Source of the DNA: an uncultured Lachnospiraceae bacterium
Lineage (GTDB): Bacteria; Bacillota; Clostridia; Lachnospirales; Lachnospiraceae
NCBI GenBank assembly: GCA_934352055.1
Contig: CAKRJY010000005.1
Coordinates: 78,743 to 142,742, forward strand
DNA: 64,000 nucleotides
Reading direction: 5' to 3'
Made by a program: the position numbers and the translations under genes. The notes under the pieces are model-generated. The model saw nothing but the letters and a program-made list of their open reading frames with translations, was not told the origin of the DNA and ran no database searches. Below are positions 27,053 through 36,276 of the stretch, one piece after another (within the stretch, counting starts at the first letter, position 1; each line of letters opens with the position of its first letter).

Positions 27053-27093
27053 CGGATTAGTTTTTATACTAGTCTGTGGCGCCTTCTTTTTTT
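27044..27093 (+). terminator. Leader terminator before asnB (conditional)
   Basis: A 17-base-pair stem (27044-27060 with 27069-27085, two G-U pairs) is followed by an eight-base T-rich run. It is 45 bases before asnB, so it must be bypassed for expression. Confidence 0.92.
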
Positions 27094-27137
27094 ATAAAAA
27101 TCCAGGCAGCGCTGGAAAAGGGAAGGAGAAAAAAGAT

Positions 27138-28721
27138 ATGTGTTCGATTATGGCATTGGCAAAAAAACATATTTCCATGGAGAAATTTCAGACGAATTTT
27201 GCCAAGACAAATTCAAGAGGTCCTGACATGATGCGGGTAGAAACCATAGGCGATTGTGTTCTGGGATTTCAGAGACTAGCAATTATGGGACTGGACGAAA
27301 GCGGTATGCAGCCATTTTTGTTACATGGAAATGCTGTTGTATGTAATGGCGAGCTTTATGGTTTCCGTGAAGAAAAGAAAATCCTGGAAGAGCAGGGATA
27401 TACTTTTAAGAGCGATTCGGACTGTGAAATCATTCTTCCTATGTATGAACAATATGGGGTGGAGATGTTTGAAAAGCTGGATGCAGAATTTGCAATGATT
27501 CTCTACGATGCAAAGAAGCAGACCTTACTTGCAGCGAGAGATCCCATTGGTATTCGCCCATTGTTTTATGCGTATGACGCTGAAGGTTCTATCATGTTTG
27601 CCAGTGAAGCAAAGAATCTGGTCGGTTTATCAGACAAAGTGATGCCATTTCCACCAGGACATTATTATGAGGATGGCAAATTCATTTGCTACAAAGATCT
27701 TTCAAAGCGGCAGACATACAGCAGTGATGATGTAGAAACCGCATGTAAGAAGATAAAAGAACTTCTTGTTAAGGGCGTAGAAAAGAGATTGGATGTAGAT
27801 GCACCCGTTGGATTTCTTTTGAGCGGTGGCTTGGATTCCTCTTTGGTATGTGCCATTTCACAAAAGATCTTAGATAAGCCGATTAAAACTTTTGCGATTG
27901 GGATGAATGAGGATGCAATTGATTTAAAATATGCCAAAGAAGTTGCGGATTACTTACATAGTGAGCATCACGAAATCATCATTAATAAAGATATTGTTCT
28001 TTCTTCTTTGGAAGAAGTGGTAAAAATTCTTGGAACGTTTGATATTACCACCATCCGGGCGAGCATGGGAATGTATCTGATTTGTAAAGCAATTCATGAG
28101 CAGACCGATATCAGGGTGTTATTAACCGGAGAGATTTCAGATGAAATATTTGGATATAAATATACCGATTTTGCACCGGACGCGGAGAGTTTTCAGGAAG
28201 AAGCAGAAAAAAGACTGCGCGAATTATATATGTATGATGTGCTTCGGGCAGACCGTTGTATTTCCGTAAATTCCATGGAAGCCAGAGTTCCTTTTGGAGA
28301 TCTTGATTTTGTCAAATATGTGATGAGCATTGATCCGAAAATCAAGATGAACACCTACAACAAAGGAAAATACCTTCTAAGACATGCATTTGAGGATGGC
28401 GATTATCTCCCTTACGATATTCTCTTTCGTGAGAAGGCAGCTTTTTCCGATGCTGTAGGGCATTCCATGGTGGATTACATCAAAGAATATGCAAACAGTT
28501 TTTATACGGATGAAGAGTATGAGGAAAAAAGAAAGAAATATATCCATGCAAAACCGTTTACCAAGGAATCTTTATTATATAGAGAATTGTTTGAAAAATA
28601 TTATCCAAATCAGGCGGACATGATCGTCGATTTCTGGATGCCGAATAAAAATTGGGAAAACTGTGATGTCAATGATCCATCTGCCCGTGTTTTGAAGAAC
28701 TATGGACAGAGTGGTTGTTAA
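27138..28721 (+). CDS. asnB: Asparagine synthase (glutamine-hydrolysing)
   Basis: 527 residues. Makes asparagine from aspartate, ATP and glutamine. The N-terminal catalytic cysteine follows Met (MCSIMALAKK), with VCNGELYGFRE and ARDPIGIRPLFYA of the glutaminase domain. The synthetase domain has the ATP loop LLSGGLDSSLVCA and the TGEISDEIFGYKY motif. GAAGGAG precedes the ATG. It lies behind a conditional terminator and is 29 bases from glnN, so both are controlled together. Confidence 0.95.
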   Translation: MCSIMALAKKHISMEKFQTNFAKTNSRGPDMMRVETIGDCVLGFQRLAIMGLDESGMQPFLLHGNAVVCNGELYGFREEKKILEEQGYTFKSDSDCEIILPMYEQYGVEMFEKLDAEFAMILYDAKKQTLLAARDPIGIRPLFYAYDAEGSIMFASEAKNLVGLSDKVMPFPPGHYYEDGKFICYKDLSKRQTYSSDDVETACKKIKELLVKGVEKRLDVDAPVGFLLSGGLDSSLVCAISQKILDKPIKTFAIGMNEDAIDLKYAKEVADYLHSEHHEIIINKDIVLSSLEEVVKILGTFDITTIRASMGMYLICKAIHEQTDIRVLLTGEISDEIFGYKYTDFAPDAESFQEEAEKRLRELYMYDVLRADRCISVNSMEARVPFGDLDFVKYVMSIDPKIKMNTYNKGKYLLRHAFEDGDYLPYDILFREKAAFSDAVGHSMVDYIKEYANSFYTDEEYEEKRKKYIHAKPFTKESLLYRELFEKYYPNQADMIVDFWMPNKNWENCDVNDPSARVLKNYGQSGC

Positions 28722-28750
28722 ATATGAAAAGAGAGTAGGAGGACAGCATT

Positions 28751-30847
28751 ATGACAAAGAATGTACCAGAATTATTTGGAAGTATGGTCTTTAATGACGA
28801 AGTGATGAAGGAGCGCTTGCCAAAAGACATCTATAAGGCGTTGCAAAAAACGATTGCAGATGGCTTACATTTACAATTGGATGTAGCAAATGTCGTAGCT
28901 GCGGCTATGAAAGATTGGGCAATTGAAAAAGGCGCAACACACTTCACACATTGGTTCCAGCCAATGACAGGTGTGACGGCGGAAAAGCATGATAGTTTTA
29001 TTTCACCAGAACCAGGCGGAAAAGTCATTATGGAGTTTTCCGGAAAAGAACTTGTAAAGGGAGAGCCGGATGCATCTTCTTTCCCATCCGGTGGACTTCG
29101 TGCTACATTTGAAGCAAGAGGATATACAGCGTGGGATCCGACATCTTATGCATTTATTAAAGATGACACACTTTGTATTCCAACTGCATTTTGCTCCTAT
29201 AGTGGAGAAGCATTAGATAAGAAGACACCTCTTCTTCGCTCTATGCAGGCGTTGGATAAACAGGCAGTCCGTGTACTGCGATTATTTGGAAATACAGATG
29301 TAAAACGTGTTATTACGACAGTTGGTCCGGAACAGGAATATTTCCTGATAGACCAATCCGTATATAACAAGAGACCGGATTTGATTTATACCGGCAGAAC
29401 CCTTTTCGGTGCAAAACCGCCAAAGGGACAGGAACTCGAAGATCATTATTTTGGCACAATCAAGCCAAGGGTTTCCGAGTACATGAAAGAGTTAGACGAG
29501 GAGTTGTGGAAACTTGGGATTCTTGCTAAGACCAAGCATAATGAGGTAGCACCAGCTCAGCATGAGTTGGCACCGGTTTTCTCAACCACGAACATAGCAA
29601 CGGATCATAACCAGCTTACAATGGAGATGATGAAAACAGTGGCAGGACGTCATGGAATGGCGTGTCTGTTGCATGAAAAACCTTTTGCCGGAGTCAATGG
29701 TTCTGGTAAACACAACAACTGGTCTATTTCAACGGATACCGGAGTGAATCTGCTTGAACCCGGTGCGACTCCTTCCCAAAACGCACAATTTTTACTGTTT
29801 TTAACCGCTGTCATTAAAGCAGTAGACGACTACCAGGAATTGCTCCGGTTATCTGTTGCAAGTGCAGGAAACGATCATCGTCTGGGTGCGAATGAAGCAC
29901 CTCCAGCTATCATGTCTGTTTTCTTAGGCGATGAATTGACACATGTGATTGACTCAATAGAAAAGGGAGTTGATTATCACGATAAAGAAAAGACACTGAT
30001 GTCCATTGGTGCAACCGTATTACCACATATTCCAAAGGATACAACAGATAGAAACAGAACATCTCCATTTGCTTTCACCGGCAATAAGTTTGAGTTCCGT
30101 TCTTTAGGATCTACAGCATCCATATCTGGACCGAATGTTATTTTAAATACAATTGTTGCAGAGTCATTATCAGAATTTGCTGATGAACTGGAAAAAGCAG
30201 ATGATTTCTGCACTGCATTGGATCAGCTGTTGCGCCGTGAAATTATAGCACATAAGAGAATCATTTTTAATGGCAATGGCTATAGCGAAGAATGGGTAGA
30301 AGAAGCAGAAAAACGAGGACTTTCAAACCTGAAGTCAACGGTAGATGCACTTCCTGTATTTATTCAGGATAAGACAATTGCATTGTTTACGAAGAACGAG
30401 GTTTATACAGAGTCTGAGATTCAATCCCGCTATGAAATCTTATTGGAAAATTACTATAAGACCATTAACATTGAGGCTATGACGCTGATTTCTATGACAA
30501 AGAAAGATATTATGGGAGCAGCGCTTGAGTACCAGTACACAGTAGCTGAGGTTGTCAACGCAAAACAGGCAACCAATGTAGCACTTTCTGTAAGGGCAGA
30601 AGAAAAATTGCTGACAAAAGCGGCAGAGTTGACAGAACAGTTGACAGATCGTTTGGAAAAATTGGAAGCAGATGTAGAAAAGGTGGACGAAACACAGGAA
30701 GCACTTGCAATTGCAAAATATTATCGTGAAGTGATTTTCACAGATATGAATCAATTACGTGAAATCATTGATGCTTTAGAGGTAGTGATTCCATCTGATA
30801 TCTGGCCATATCCAACATATGGTGAAATACTTTATAGTGTAAAATAA
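28751..30847 (+). CDS. glnN: Glutamine synthetase type III
   Basis: 698 residues, the large GSIII class. Ligates ammonia to glutamate. Motifs: ELFGSMVFND, the class signature FPSGGLRATFEARGYTAWD, VGPEQEYFLID, AKTKHNEVAPAQHELAPVF, GVNGSGKHNNWSI, and RNRTSPFAFTGNKFEFR. The metal-binding glutamates are all in place, unlike in the second GS-like protein at 47 kb. AGGAGG precedes the ATG. It is probably the main glutamine synthetase of the window and shares the asnB leader. Confidence 0.96.
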   Translation: MTKNVPELFGSMVFNDEVMKERLPKDIYKALQKTIADGLHLQLDVANVVAAAMKDWAIEKGATHFTHWFQPMTGVTAEKHDSFISPEPGGKVIMEFSGKELVKGEPDASSFPSGGLRATFEARGYTAWDPTSYAFIKDDTLCIPTAFCSYSGEALDKKTPLLRSMQALDKQAVRVLRLFGNTDVKRVITTVGPEQEYFLIDQSVYNKRPDLIYTGRTLFGAKPPKGQELEDHYFGTIKPRVSEYMKELDEELWKLGILAKTKHNEVAPAQHELAPVFSTTNIATDHNQLTMEMMKTVAGRHGMACLLHEKPFAGVNGSGKHNNWSISTDTGVNLLEPGATPSQNAQFLLFLTAVIKAVDDYQELLRLSVASAGNDHRLGANEAPPAIMSVFLGDELTHVIDSIEKGVDYHDKEKTLMSIGATVLPHIPKDTTDRNRTSPFAFTGNKFEFRSLGSTASISGPNVILNTIVAESLSEFADELEKADDFCTALDQLLRREIIAHKRIIFNGNGYSEEWVEEAEKRGLSNLKSTVDALPVFIQDKTIALFTKNEVYTESEIQSRYEILLENYYKTINIEAMTLISMTKKDIMGAALEYQYTVAEVVNAKQATNVALSVRAEEKLLTKAAELTEQLTDRLEKLEADVEKVDETQEALAIAKYYREVIFTDMNQLREIIDALEVVIPSDIWPYPTYGEILYSVK

Positions 30848-30866
30848 TAAACGAATAGAAATTAAA

Positions 30867-30882
30867 TGCACAATGGCGTGCA
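30867..30882 (+). promoter_or_regulatory. ANTAR-type hexaloop hairpin in amt leader
   Basis: Stem TGCAC / GTGCA with loop AATGGC (A1, G4). It lies 19 bases after the glnN stop. No convincing promoter is seen between glnN and the hairpin, so it may act on readthrough from glnN. Confidence 0.75.
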
Positions 30883-30921
30883 CGTATCCGGAGACGAAGA
30901 CTCGGAACGTGCACGTTTTTT
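30877..30921 (+). terminator. Leader terminator before amt (conditional)
   Basis: CGTGCACGT (30877-30885) pairs with ACGTGCACG (30907-30915), with an inner TCCG / CGGA stem, followed by TTTTTT. The left arm shares bases with the hexaloop hairpin. Confidence 0.9.
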
Positions 30922-30948
30922 AATACCTGAATAAAGGAGGAAAAAGTT

Positions 30949-32715
30949 ATGACTCAGGAAATTATGGATGCCATCAGTACACAGACCTTTGGAGTCTGGT
31001 TCTTGATCGGCGCAGCATTAGTATTTTGGATGCAGGCAGGATTTGCTATGGTAGAGACAGGATTTACCAGAGCAAAGAATGCCGGAAATATCATTATGAA
31101 AAACCTTATGGATTTCTGTATTGGTACCTGCGTTTTCATTTTGATTGGTTTCAGCCTTTTGTTGGGCGAAGATATGGTAGGACTGATTGGTAAACCGGGA
31201 TTTGATATTTTCACTGCTTATGGTAGCTTTGACTGGTCAAATTTTGTATTTAACCTGGTGTTCTGTGCAACAACGGCGACGATTGTTTCCGGTGCAATGG
31301 CAGAAAGAACAAAGTTCCTTTCTTATTGTATTTACTCTGGTGTGATTTCCGCATTGATTTATCCGATTGAAGCACACTGGATCTGGGGCGGCGGCTGGTT
31401 GTCACAGTTAGGATTCCATGATTTTGCAGGTTCTTGTGCAATTCATATGGTAGGTGGTCTTTCCGCATTAATTGGTGCAGCTATCTTAGGACCTCGTATT
31501 GGAAAGTTTACAAAAGACAAGAGTGGAAAAATTGTAAAGATTAACGCATTTCCGGGACACAGTATTCCACTTGGTGCACTTGGTGTATTTATTCTTTGGC
31601 TTGGCTGGTACGGATTTAACGGAGCAGCTGCAACAAGTGTAGAACAGTTAGGATCTATTTTTGTAACAACAACGATTGCACCTGCAGTTGCAACGGTTGT
31701 ATGTATGATTTTTACCTGGATTAAGTATGGAAAGCCAGATGTATCTATGTGCTTAAATGCATCTCTTGCAGGCCTGGTTGCAATCACAGCTCCTTGTGAT
31801 ACAACAGATGCTCTTGGTGCTATCATTATTGGATGTGTTTCCGGTGTACTCGTAGTCTTTGGTGTATGGCTTTGTGATTATGTTCTTCGTGTAGATGATC
31901 CAGTCGGAGCGGTAGCTGTTCATTTTATGAATGGTCTCTGGGGAACCATTGCAGTTGGACTTTTCTCTACGACAAGCGCACCTGGAAATGATTCTGTTGT
32001 AGGTCTTTTCTATGGCGGTGGCTTTAAGCAGTTAGGCTTACAGTTACTTGGTGTTGTATCTGTTTGTGCATGGACAGCAGTAACGATTACCATTACCTTT
32101 ATGGTTATTAAGAAAACCGTTGGTCTTCGTGTATCTGAGGAAGAAGAAATTGTTGGTCTTGATGCAATGGAACATGGTCTTCCAAGTGCATATGCAGGAT
32201 TTTCTATCACAGATACCTCTATGGCAATGGATGTCAATGAAAATACAGATCTTGGTGAAGGCGAATATGATAAGGCATCTGACCTTCAGAGAGATACTGC
32301 TGTACCGGTAGTAGCAGAGGCAGATGATTTAGATGCCAATGGTGTACCGATTTTCAACACAGGTATGCATAAGATTGTTGTGATCGCAAAACTTTCTAAG
32401 TTTGATACATTAAAGAAGGCAATGAATGATCTTGGTGTGACAGGTATGACAGTAACTCAGGTTATGGGTTGTGGCGTACAAAAAGGTGCTGGCGAATACT
32501 ATCGTGGTGTTGAGATGGATGCAACATTGCTTCCTAAGATCAAGGTTGAGATCATTGTCAGCAAGATCCCTGTAACAACCGTGATTGAAGCTGCAAAGAA
32601 AGCACTCTACACAGGACATATCGGAGATGGTAAGATTTTTGTATATAACGTTCTTAAGGTTGTTAAGGTTCGTACCGGTGAAGAGGATTATGAAGCACTT
32701 CAGGATGTAGAATAA
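30949..32715 (+). CDS. amt: Ammonium transporter fused to a PII signalling domain
   Basis: 588 residues. Residues 1 to about 405 form an 11-segment Amt channel (MVETGFTRAKNAGNI, GVISALIYPIEAHWIWGGGWL, GALGVFILWLGWYGFNG, VHFMNGLWGTIAVGL). An acidic linker follows, and residues from about 476 form a complete PII domain with TGHIGDGKIFVYNV and RTGEED. Amt and GlnK are normally separate; here channel and regulator are one chain. In the T-loop the Tyr46 equivalent (EYYRG) is kept, but the uridylylated Tyr51 position is Met. GGAGG precedes the ATG. Confidence 0.93.
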   Translation: MTQEIMDAISTQTFGVWFLIGAALVFWMQAGFAMVETGFTRAKNAGNIIMKNLMDFCIGTCVFILIGFSLLLGEDMVGLIGKPGFDIFTAYGSFDWSNFVFNLVFCATTATIVSGAMAERTKFLSYCIYSGVISALIYPIEAHWIWGGGWLSQLGFHDFAGSCAIHMVGGLSALIGAAILGPRIGKFTKDKSGKIVKINAFPGHSIPLGALGVFILWLGWYGFNGAAATSVEQLGSIFVTTTIAPAVATVVCMIFTWIKYGKPDVSMCLNASLAGLVAITAPCDTTDALGAIIIGCVSGVLVVFGVWLCDYVLRVDDPVGAVAVHFMNGLWGTIAVGLFSTTSAPGNDSVVGLFYGGGFKQLGLQLLGVVSVCAWTAVTITITFMVIKKTVGLRVSEEEEIVGLDAMEHGLPSAYAGFSITDTSMAMDVNENTDLGEGEYDKASDLQRDTAVPVVAEADDLDANGVPIFNTGMHKIVVIAKLSKFDTLKKAMNDLGVTGMTVTQVMGCGVQKGAGEYYRGVEMDATLLPKIKVEIIVSKIPVTTVIEAAKKALYTGHIGDGKIFVYNVLKVVKVRTGEEDYEALQDVE

Positions 32716-32778
32716 GATATGTGCAAAATTTTGATGTGAAATCAGATTTTATGTAAAATTTCATATGTAACGGAAGAA

Positions 32779-32814
32779 AATCCTGCGTCAATTTACATTG
32801 GCGCAGGATTTTGT
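32779..32814 (+). terminator. Terminator after amt
   Basis: AATCCTGCG pairs with CGCAGGATT, with an inner TCA/TGG region, followed by TTGTT. Confidence 0.8.
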
Positions 32815-32872
32815 TATGATAGTACAGGTTTTGAAAAAAATGAAACAAGAAATACATAAAAGGTGTGGTTTT

Positions 32873-33673
32873 ATGGAAAAAGAAATGAAAAGCGAAGAAA
32901 TCAAAAGAAAGGCAAAAGAGTGGTTTGCTTCATATACGGCAAATTATGATATGCAGGATCCAAAGATTGCATTAAAGGCGGTGCATACCTATCATGTGGC
33001 GGAATTGTGTGAACAAATAGCAAAAAGCCTGTCTCTGGATGATGATGCCTGTCTGACGGCTTGGCTGTGTGGACTACTACATGATGTGGGAAGATTTGAA
33101 CAGATCCGACGATACCATACATTTTCCGATGCCGATTCGATTGATCATGCATTTCTTAGTATAGAGATTTTGTTTGGTGATGATGAGAAAACAGGAAGAA
33201 TCCGTGAAGTGTTAGAAGATACGTCAAGAGATGATGCAATCTATCAGGCAGTGAAATACCACAGTGCATATCGGTTGCCACAGGAATTGCATCAGACGGA
33301 AAAGATGTTTTGTGATATATTGCGTGATGCTGATAAAATTGATATTTTTCGCGTGAATTTAGAAACACCTATGGAAGATATTTATAACACGACTACAGAA
33401 GAATTGAAAAACGCGCCTGTGACACCGGAAGTATTGCAGGCATTTCATGAGCGCCATGCGGTGCTTCGTGCACTGAAAAAGACACCGGTAGATCATATCG
33501 TAGGACATATTAGTTTATATTACGAGCTTGTCTATGAAAAGAGCAGACAACTGGCTTTTGAGCAGGGGTATTTATGGAAGTTGTGTGAATTTGTATCGGA
33601 GAATATACAAACGCAAAAAGTATTTGAAGAGATACGCAGACAATTGCAGGAAGATTTAAAATCTCATGCATAG
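32873..33673 (+). CDS. HD-domain phosphohydrolase
   Basis: 267 residues. HD metal ligands appear as HTYHVAELCEQI, CGLLHDVGRFEQ (HD pair), VKYHSAYRLP and ILRDADKIDIFRVN. Such proteins usually hydrolyse nucleotides or nucleotide phosphates; the substrate cannot be told from sequence. The ATG at 32873 with AGGTG before it is taken; a TTG further upstream in frame falls inside the amt terminator. The stop codon overlaps a potential upstream start of the MATE gene. Confidence 0.85.
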   Translation: MEKEMKSEEIKRKAKEWFASYTANYDMQDPKIALKAVHTYHVAELCEQIAKSLSLDDDACLTAWLCGLLHDVGRFEQIRRYHTFSDADSIDHAFLSIEILFGDDEKTGRIREVLEDTSRDDAIYQAVKYHSAYRLPQELHQTEKMFCDILRDADKIDIFRVNLETPMEDIYNTTTEELKNAPVTPEVLQAFHERHAVLRALKKTPVDHIVGHISLYYELVYEKSRQLAFEQGYLWKLCEFVSENIQTQKVFEEIRRQLQEDLKSHA

Positions 33674-33704
33674 AAATATCGACGTCATATCTGGAGATCA
33701 AAAT

Positions 33705-35015
33705 ATGATACAAAGTACAAAAGAACTGAATCATAAATTAAAGAATTATATATCGGCAAATGTGTTGGCAATGGTTGGCATGTCGTGCTACATTTTAGCA
33801 GATACGTTTTTTATATCGCTTGCGCAGGGAGCGGATGGAATTACAGCATTAAATCTGGCTTTGCCGGTCTATAATATGATGTTTGCCATAGGAGCGATGA
33901 TAGGAATCGGTTCGGCAACACGATTTGCTATAGGAAGAGCCGCAGGTGCAAAGGATGCAGACGCTTACTTTTCCAATGCCCTTTTTTGGATTTTGCTGTT
34001 TAGTCTGGTGTTTGTTTTCATTGGTATTACAAGCCCGGATCACCTGCTTCGCCTGTTTGGGGCAGATGAACGTATTATATTTGTAGGTACAGATTATATG
34101 CGTATTGCTCTTTGCTTTGCACCATTTTTTATGACAAATTATCTGTGTACTTCGTTTGTCAGAAATGACGGCGCTCCGAAAACAGCTATGTGTGCTACGC
34201 TTGTCAGCAGTCTTTTTAATATTGTTTTTGACTATATTTTGATGTTTCCTCTTGGTTTGGGGATGGTCGGCGCAGCACTTGCGACAGCGGTTTCACCGAT
34301 TGTCAGCATTTCCATTTGTATGACACATTTTCTGTCAAAGAAAAGCCATATTCATTTCTTGTGGCAGATGCCATCCGTCAAACGTTTGCTCAAGTCCATC
34401 CGACTAGGTGTTGCAGCGTTTGTCGGAGAATTTGCATCCGGTGTGACAACGATGGTGTTTAATTACTTGTTGCTTTCATTGGTTGGAAATGTGGCAGTAG
34501 CTGCATACGGAGTTGTTGCAAACTTAGCACTGGTGGGTGTTGCAATCTTTAATGGTATTTCACAGGGAATACAACCGATTGCAAGTGATGCCAGAGGCAG
34601 AATGCAAAAAGAGGAAATGCGTTATATCATTCGTTATGCACTTCGTGTTGGCATCATATTTGCTGTTATTTTATATGTGATACTGTTTATTTTTACAGAA
34701 CAGTTTGTAGCAATTTTTAACAGTGAAGCATCGGAACAATTGGCACAATATGCCATTGTGGGATTGCGTATTTATTTCGCGGGATTTTTATTTGCATCGA
34801 CAAATTTGATTGGAACAGGGTATCTGAGCGCGGTAGGCAGAGGAAAAGAATCTGCTTTGATTGCCATTGCAAGAGGCGTTGTTGCTATTGTATTTTTTGC
34901 TTTTGTTTTATCGAGAATCTGGGGTGTCACCGGTGTGTGGATGGCATTTCCGGTAACGGAGGCTGTCTGTATGGTTGCAACACTTTTTGTCATAGCCCGT
35001 TTACAAAAGGAATAA
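33705..35015 (+). CDS. MATE family efflux transporter
   Basis: About 436 residues with 12 membrane segments in two similar halves (GMSCYILADTFFISLAQGAD; GVAAFVGEFASGVTTMVFNY). Multidrug/toxin export by Na+ or H+ exchange is the usual role. An ATG at 33666 overlaps the HD stop, but GGAG eight bases before the ATG at 33705 and the normal family N-terminus favour the shorter form. Substrate unknown. Confidence 0.85.
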   Translation: MIQSTKELNHKLKNYISANVLAMVGMSCYILADTFFISLAQGADGITALNLALPVYNMMFAIGAMIGIGSATRFAIGRAAGAKDADAYFSNALFWILLFSLVFVFIGITSPDHLLRLFGADERIIFVGTDYMRIALCFAPFFMTNYLCTSFVRNDGAPKTAMCATLVSSLFNIVFDYILMFPLGLGMVGAALATAVSPIVSISICMTHFLSKKSHIHFLWQMPSVKRLLKSIRLGVAAFVGEFASGVTTMVFNYLLLSLVGNVAVAAYGVVANLALVGVAIFNGISQGIQPIASDARGRMQKEEMRYIIRYALRVGIIFAVILYVILFIFTEQFVAIFNSEASEQLAQYAIVGLRIYFAGFLFASTNLIGTGYLSAVGRGKESALIAIARGVVAIVFFAFVLSRIWGVTGVWMAFPVTEAVCMVATLFVIARLQKE

Positions 35016-35042
35016 CACAGGAAAGTAAGATAGGAAAAATAC

Positions 35043-35810
35043 ATGAAACAACAAACACAAAAAAGAGAATATTCTTTTGGACTTAAGGTAAATCGAACGA
35101 TGTTTCGAAAAGGAATGGTGGATGGAATACCGATTGCTATGGGATACCTTGCTGTTTCCTTTTCACTTGGAATTCTTGCAAAAAAAGCGGGTCTTGATCC
35201 CTTTGAAAGCTTTTTGGCAAGCATGCTTAATAATGCATCCGCGGGAGAGTATGCAGCGTTTTCACTGATTATGGTACAGGCATCCTATTTGGAAGTTGCG
35301 ATTATGACCTTTATTGCGAATGCGAGATATCTTTTGATGAGTGTCGCTTTAAGCCAGAAAATCAAGCCGGAGGCATCGATATGTCATCGACTGGTTGTTG
35401 CATTTGATGTGACAGATGAGATTTTTGCATTGTCGGTATCACAACCCGGCTATCTCAATCCGAATTATACATATGGCATCATTACGGTAGCACTGCCGGG
35501 ATGGGCATTTGGTACCATGCTTGGATGTCTGGCGGGCAGTATTCTTCCAGTAAGAATTGTCAGTGCCCTTAGTGTTGCCCTTTATGGCATGTTTCTGGCA
35601 ATTATCATTCCGCCTGCAAAAAAAGATCGCATTGTTTTGGGGTTGATTATCCTTTGTTTTGTCTGCAGTTATCTGTCCGGTATATTACCCGGAATCTCTG
35701 CGATATCAAGTGGAACAAGAACCATCATTCTTACCGTTACCATAGCGGGGGCGGCAGCACTTTTATTCCCACATCAGGAAGAACAGGAGGCGAAGGAGCG
35801 TGAGTCATAA
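35043..35810 (+). CDS. azlC: AzlC family branched-chain amino acid exporter, large subunit
   Basis: 255 residues. N-terminal FRKGMVDGIPIAMGYLAVSF is the AzlC signature; FLASMLNNASAGEYAA, ANARYLLMSVALSQK and the DVTDEIFAL region are also family features. With AzlD it exports branched-chain amino acids or analogues. GTG of azlD lies within its last codons, so the two are coupled. Confidence 0.92.
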   Translation: MKQQTQKREYSFGLKVNRTMFRKGMVDGIPIAMGYLAVSFSLGILAKKAGLDPFESFLASMLNNASAGEYAAFSLIMVQASYLEVAIMTFIANARYLLMSVALSQKIKPEASICHRLVVAFDVTDEIFALSVSQPGYLNPNYTYGIITVALPGWAFGTMLGCLAGSILPVRIVSALSVALYGMFLAIIIPPAKKDRIVLGLIILCFVCSYLSGILPGISAISSGTRTIILTVTIAGAAALLFPHQEEQEAKERES

Positions 35811-36108
35811 TATCTATATTTACATTCTTGTGATGGCACTGGTAAGTTATGCAATCCGTGTACTTCCGATGATTTTATTGCGACAGGAAATCAAGAGTCC
35901 GTTTATCAAATCTTTTCTATACTATGTACCGTACGTGACTCTGGCGGTCATGACATTTCCGGCAATGGTGGAAACGACACAAAGCCCGGTCGCAGGTGTG
36001 TGCGCACTTGTTTGCGGCATTCTTGTAGCATGGTTTCATGGGGGCTTATTTGAGGTGGCAACAGCCTGTTGTATCGTCACATTTGTTGCAGAATTATTTT
36101 TGAAATAG
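35800..36108 (+). CDS. azlD: AzlD family branched-chain amino acid exporter, small subunit
   Basis: 102 residues, about four membrane segments (ILVMALVSYAIRVLPMILL; FLYYVPYVTLAVMTFP). GTG start overlapping the azlC stop by 11 bases, with AAGGAG directly upstream as ribosome site. Partner of AzlC. Confidence 0.9.
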   Translation: MSHNIYIYILVMALVSYAIRVLPMILLRQEIKSPFIKSFLYYVPYVTLAVMTFPAMVETTQSPVAGVCALVCGILVAWFHGGLFEVATACCIVTFVAELFLK

Positions 36109-36116
36109 AATTTCTA

Positions 36117-36157
36117 TGCAGAGGTGTTCTTTATTTAGAATGCCTCTGCTTTTTTTG
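36117..36157 (+). terminator. Terminator after azlD
   Basis: GCAGAGG-TG-TTCT pairs with AGAA-TG-CCTCTGC, followed by seven T. It marks the left boundary of the CRISPR-Cas locus. Confidence 0.88.
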
Positions 36158-36276
36158 AAAATTTTTGTGTGAAATGGAAAAATATTTGATTGTTCGAAAA
36201 ATAAACAAAAATGATGTCAATTTTCAGAAAAAGATGTATGATATAAAGAAATGGGAGTATGAAAGGATTAGTGACT

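Noticed and set aside
30801..30866. Additional hairpin CCATAT / ATATGG before the amt leader as the missing P1 hairpin
   Set aside because: The loop is five bases (CCAAC) without A1/G4, and it lies inside the glnN coding region.
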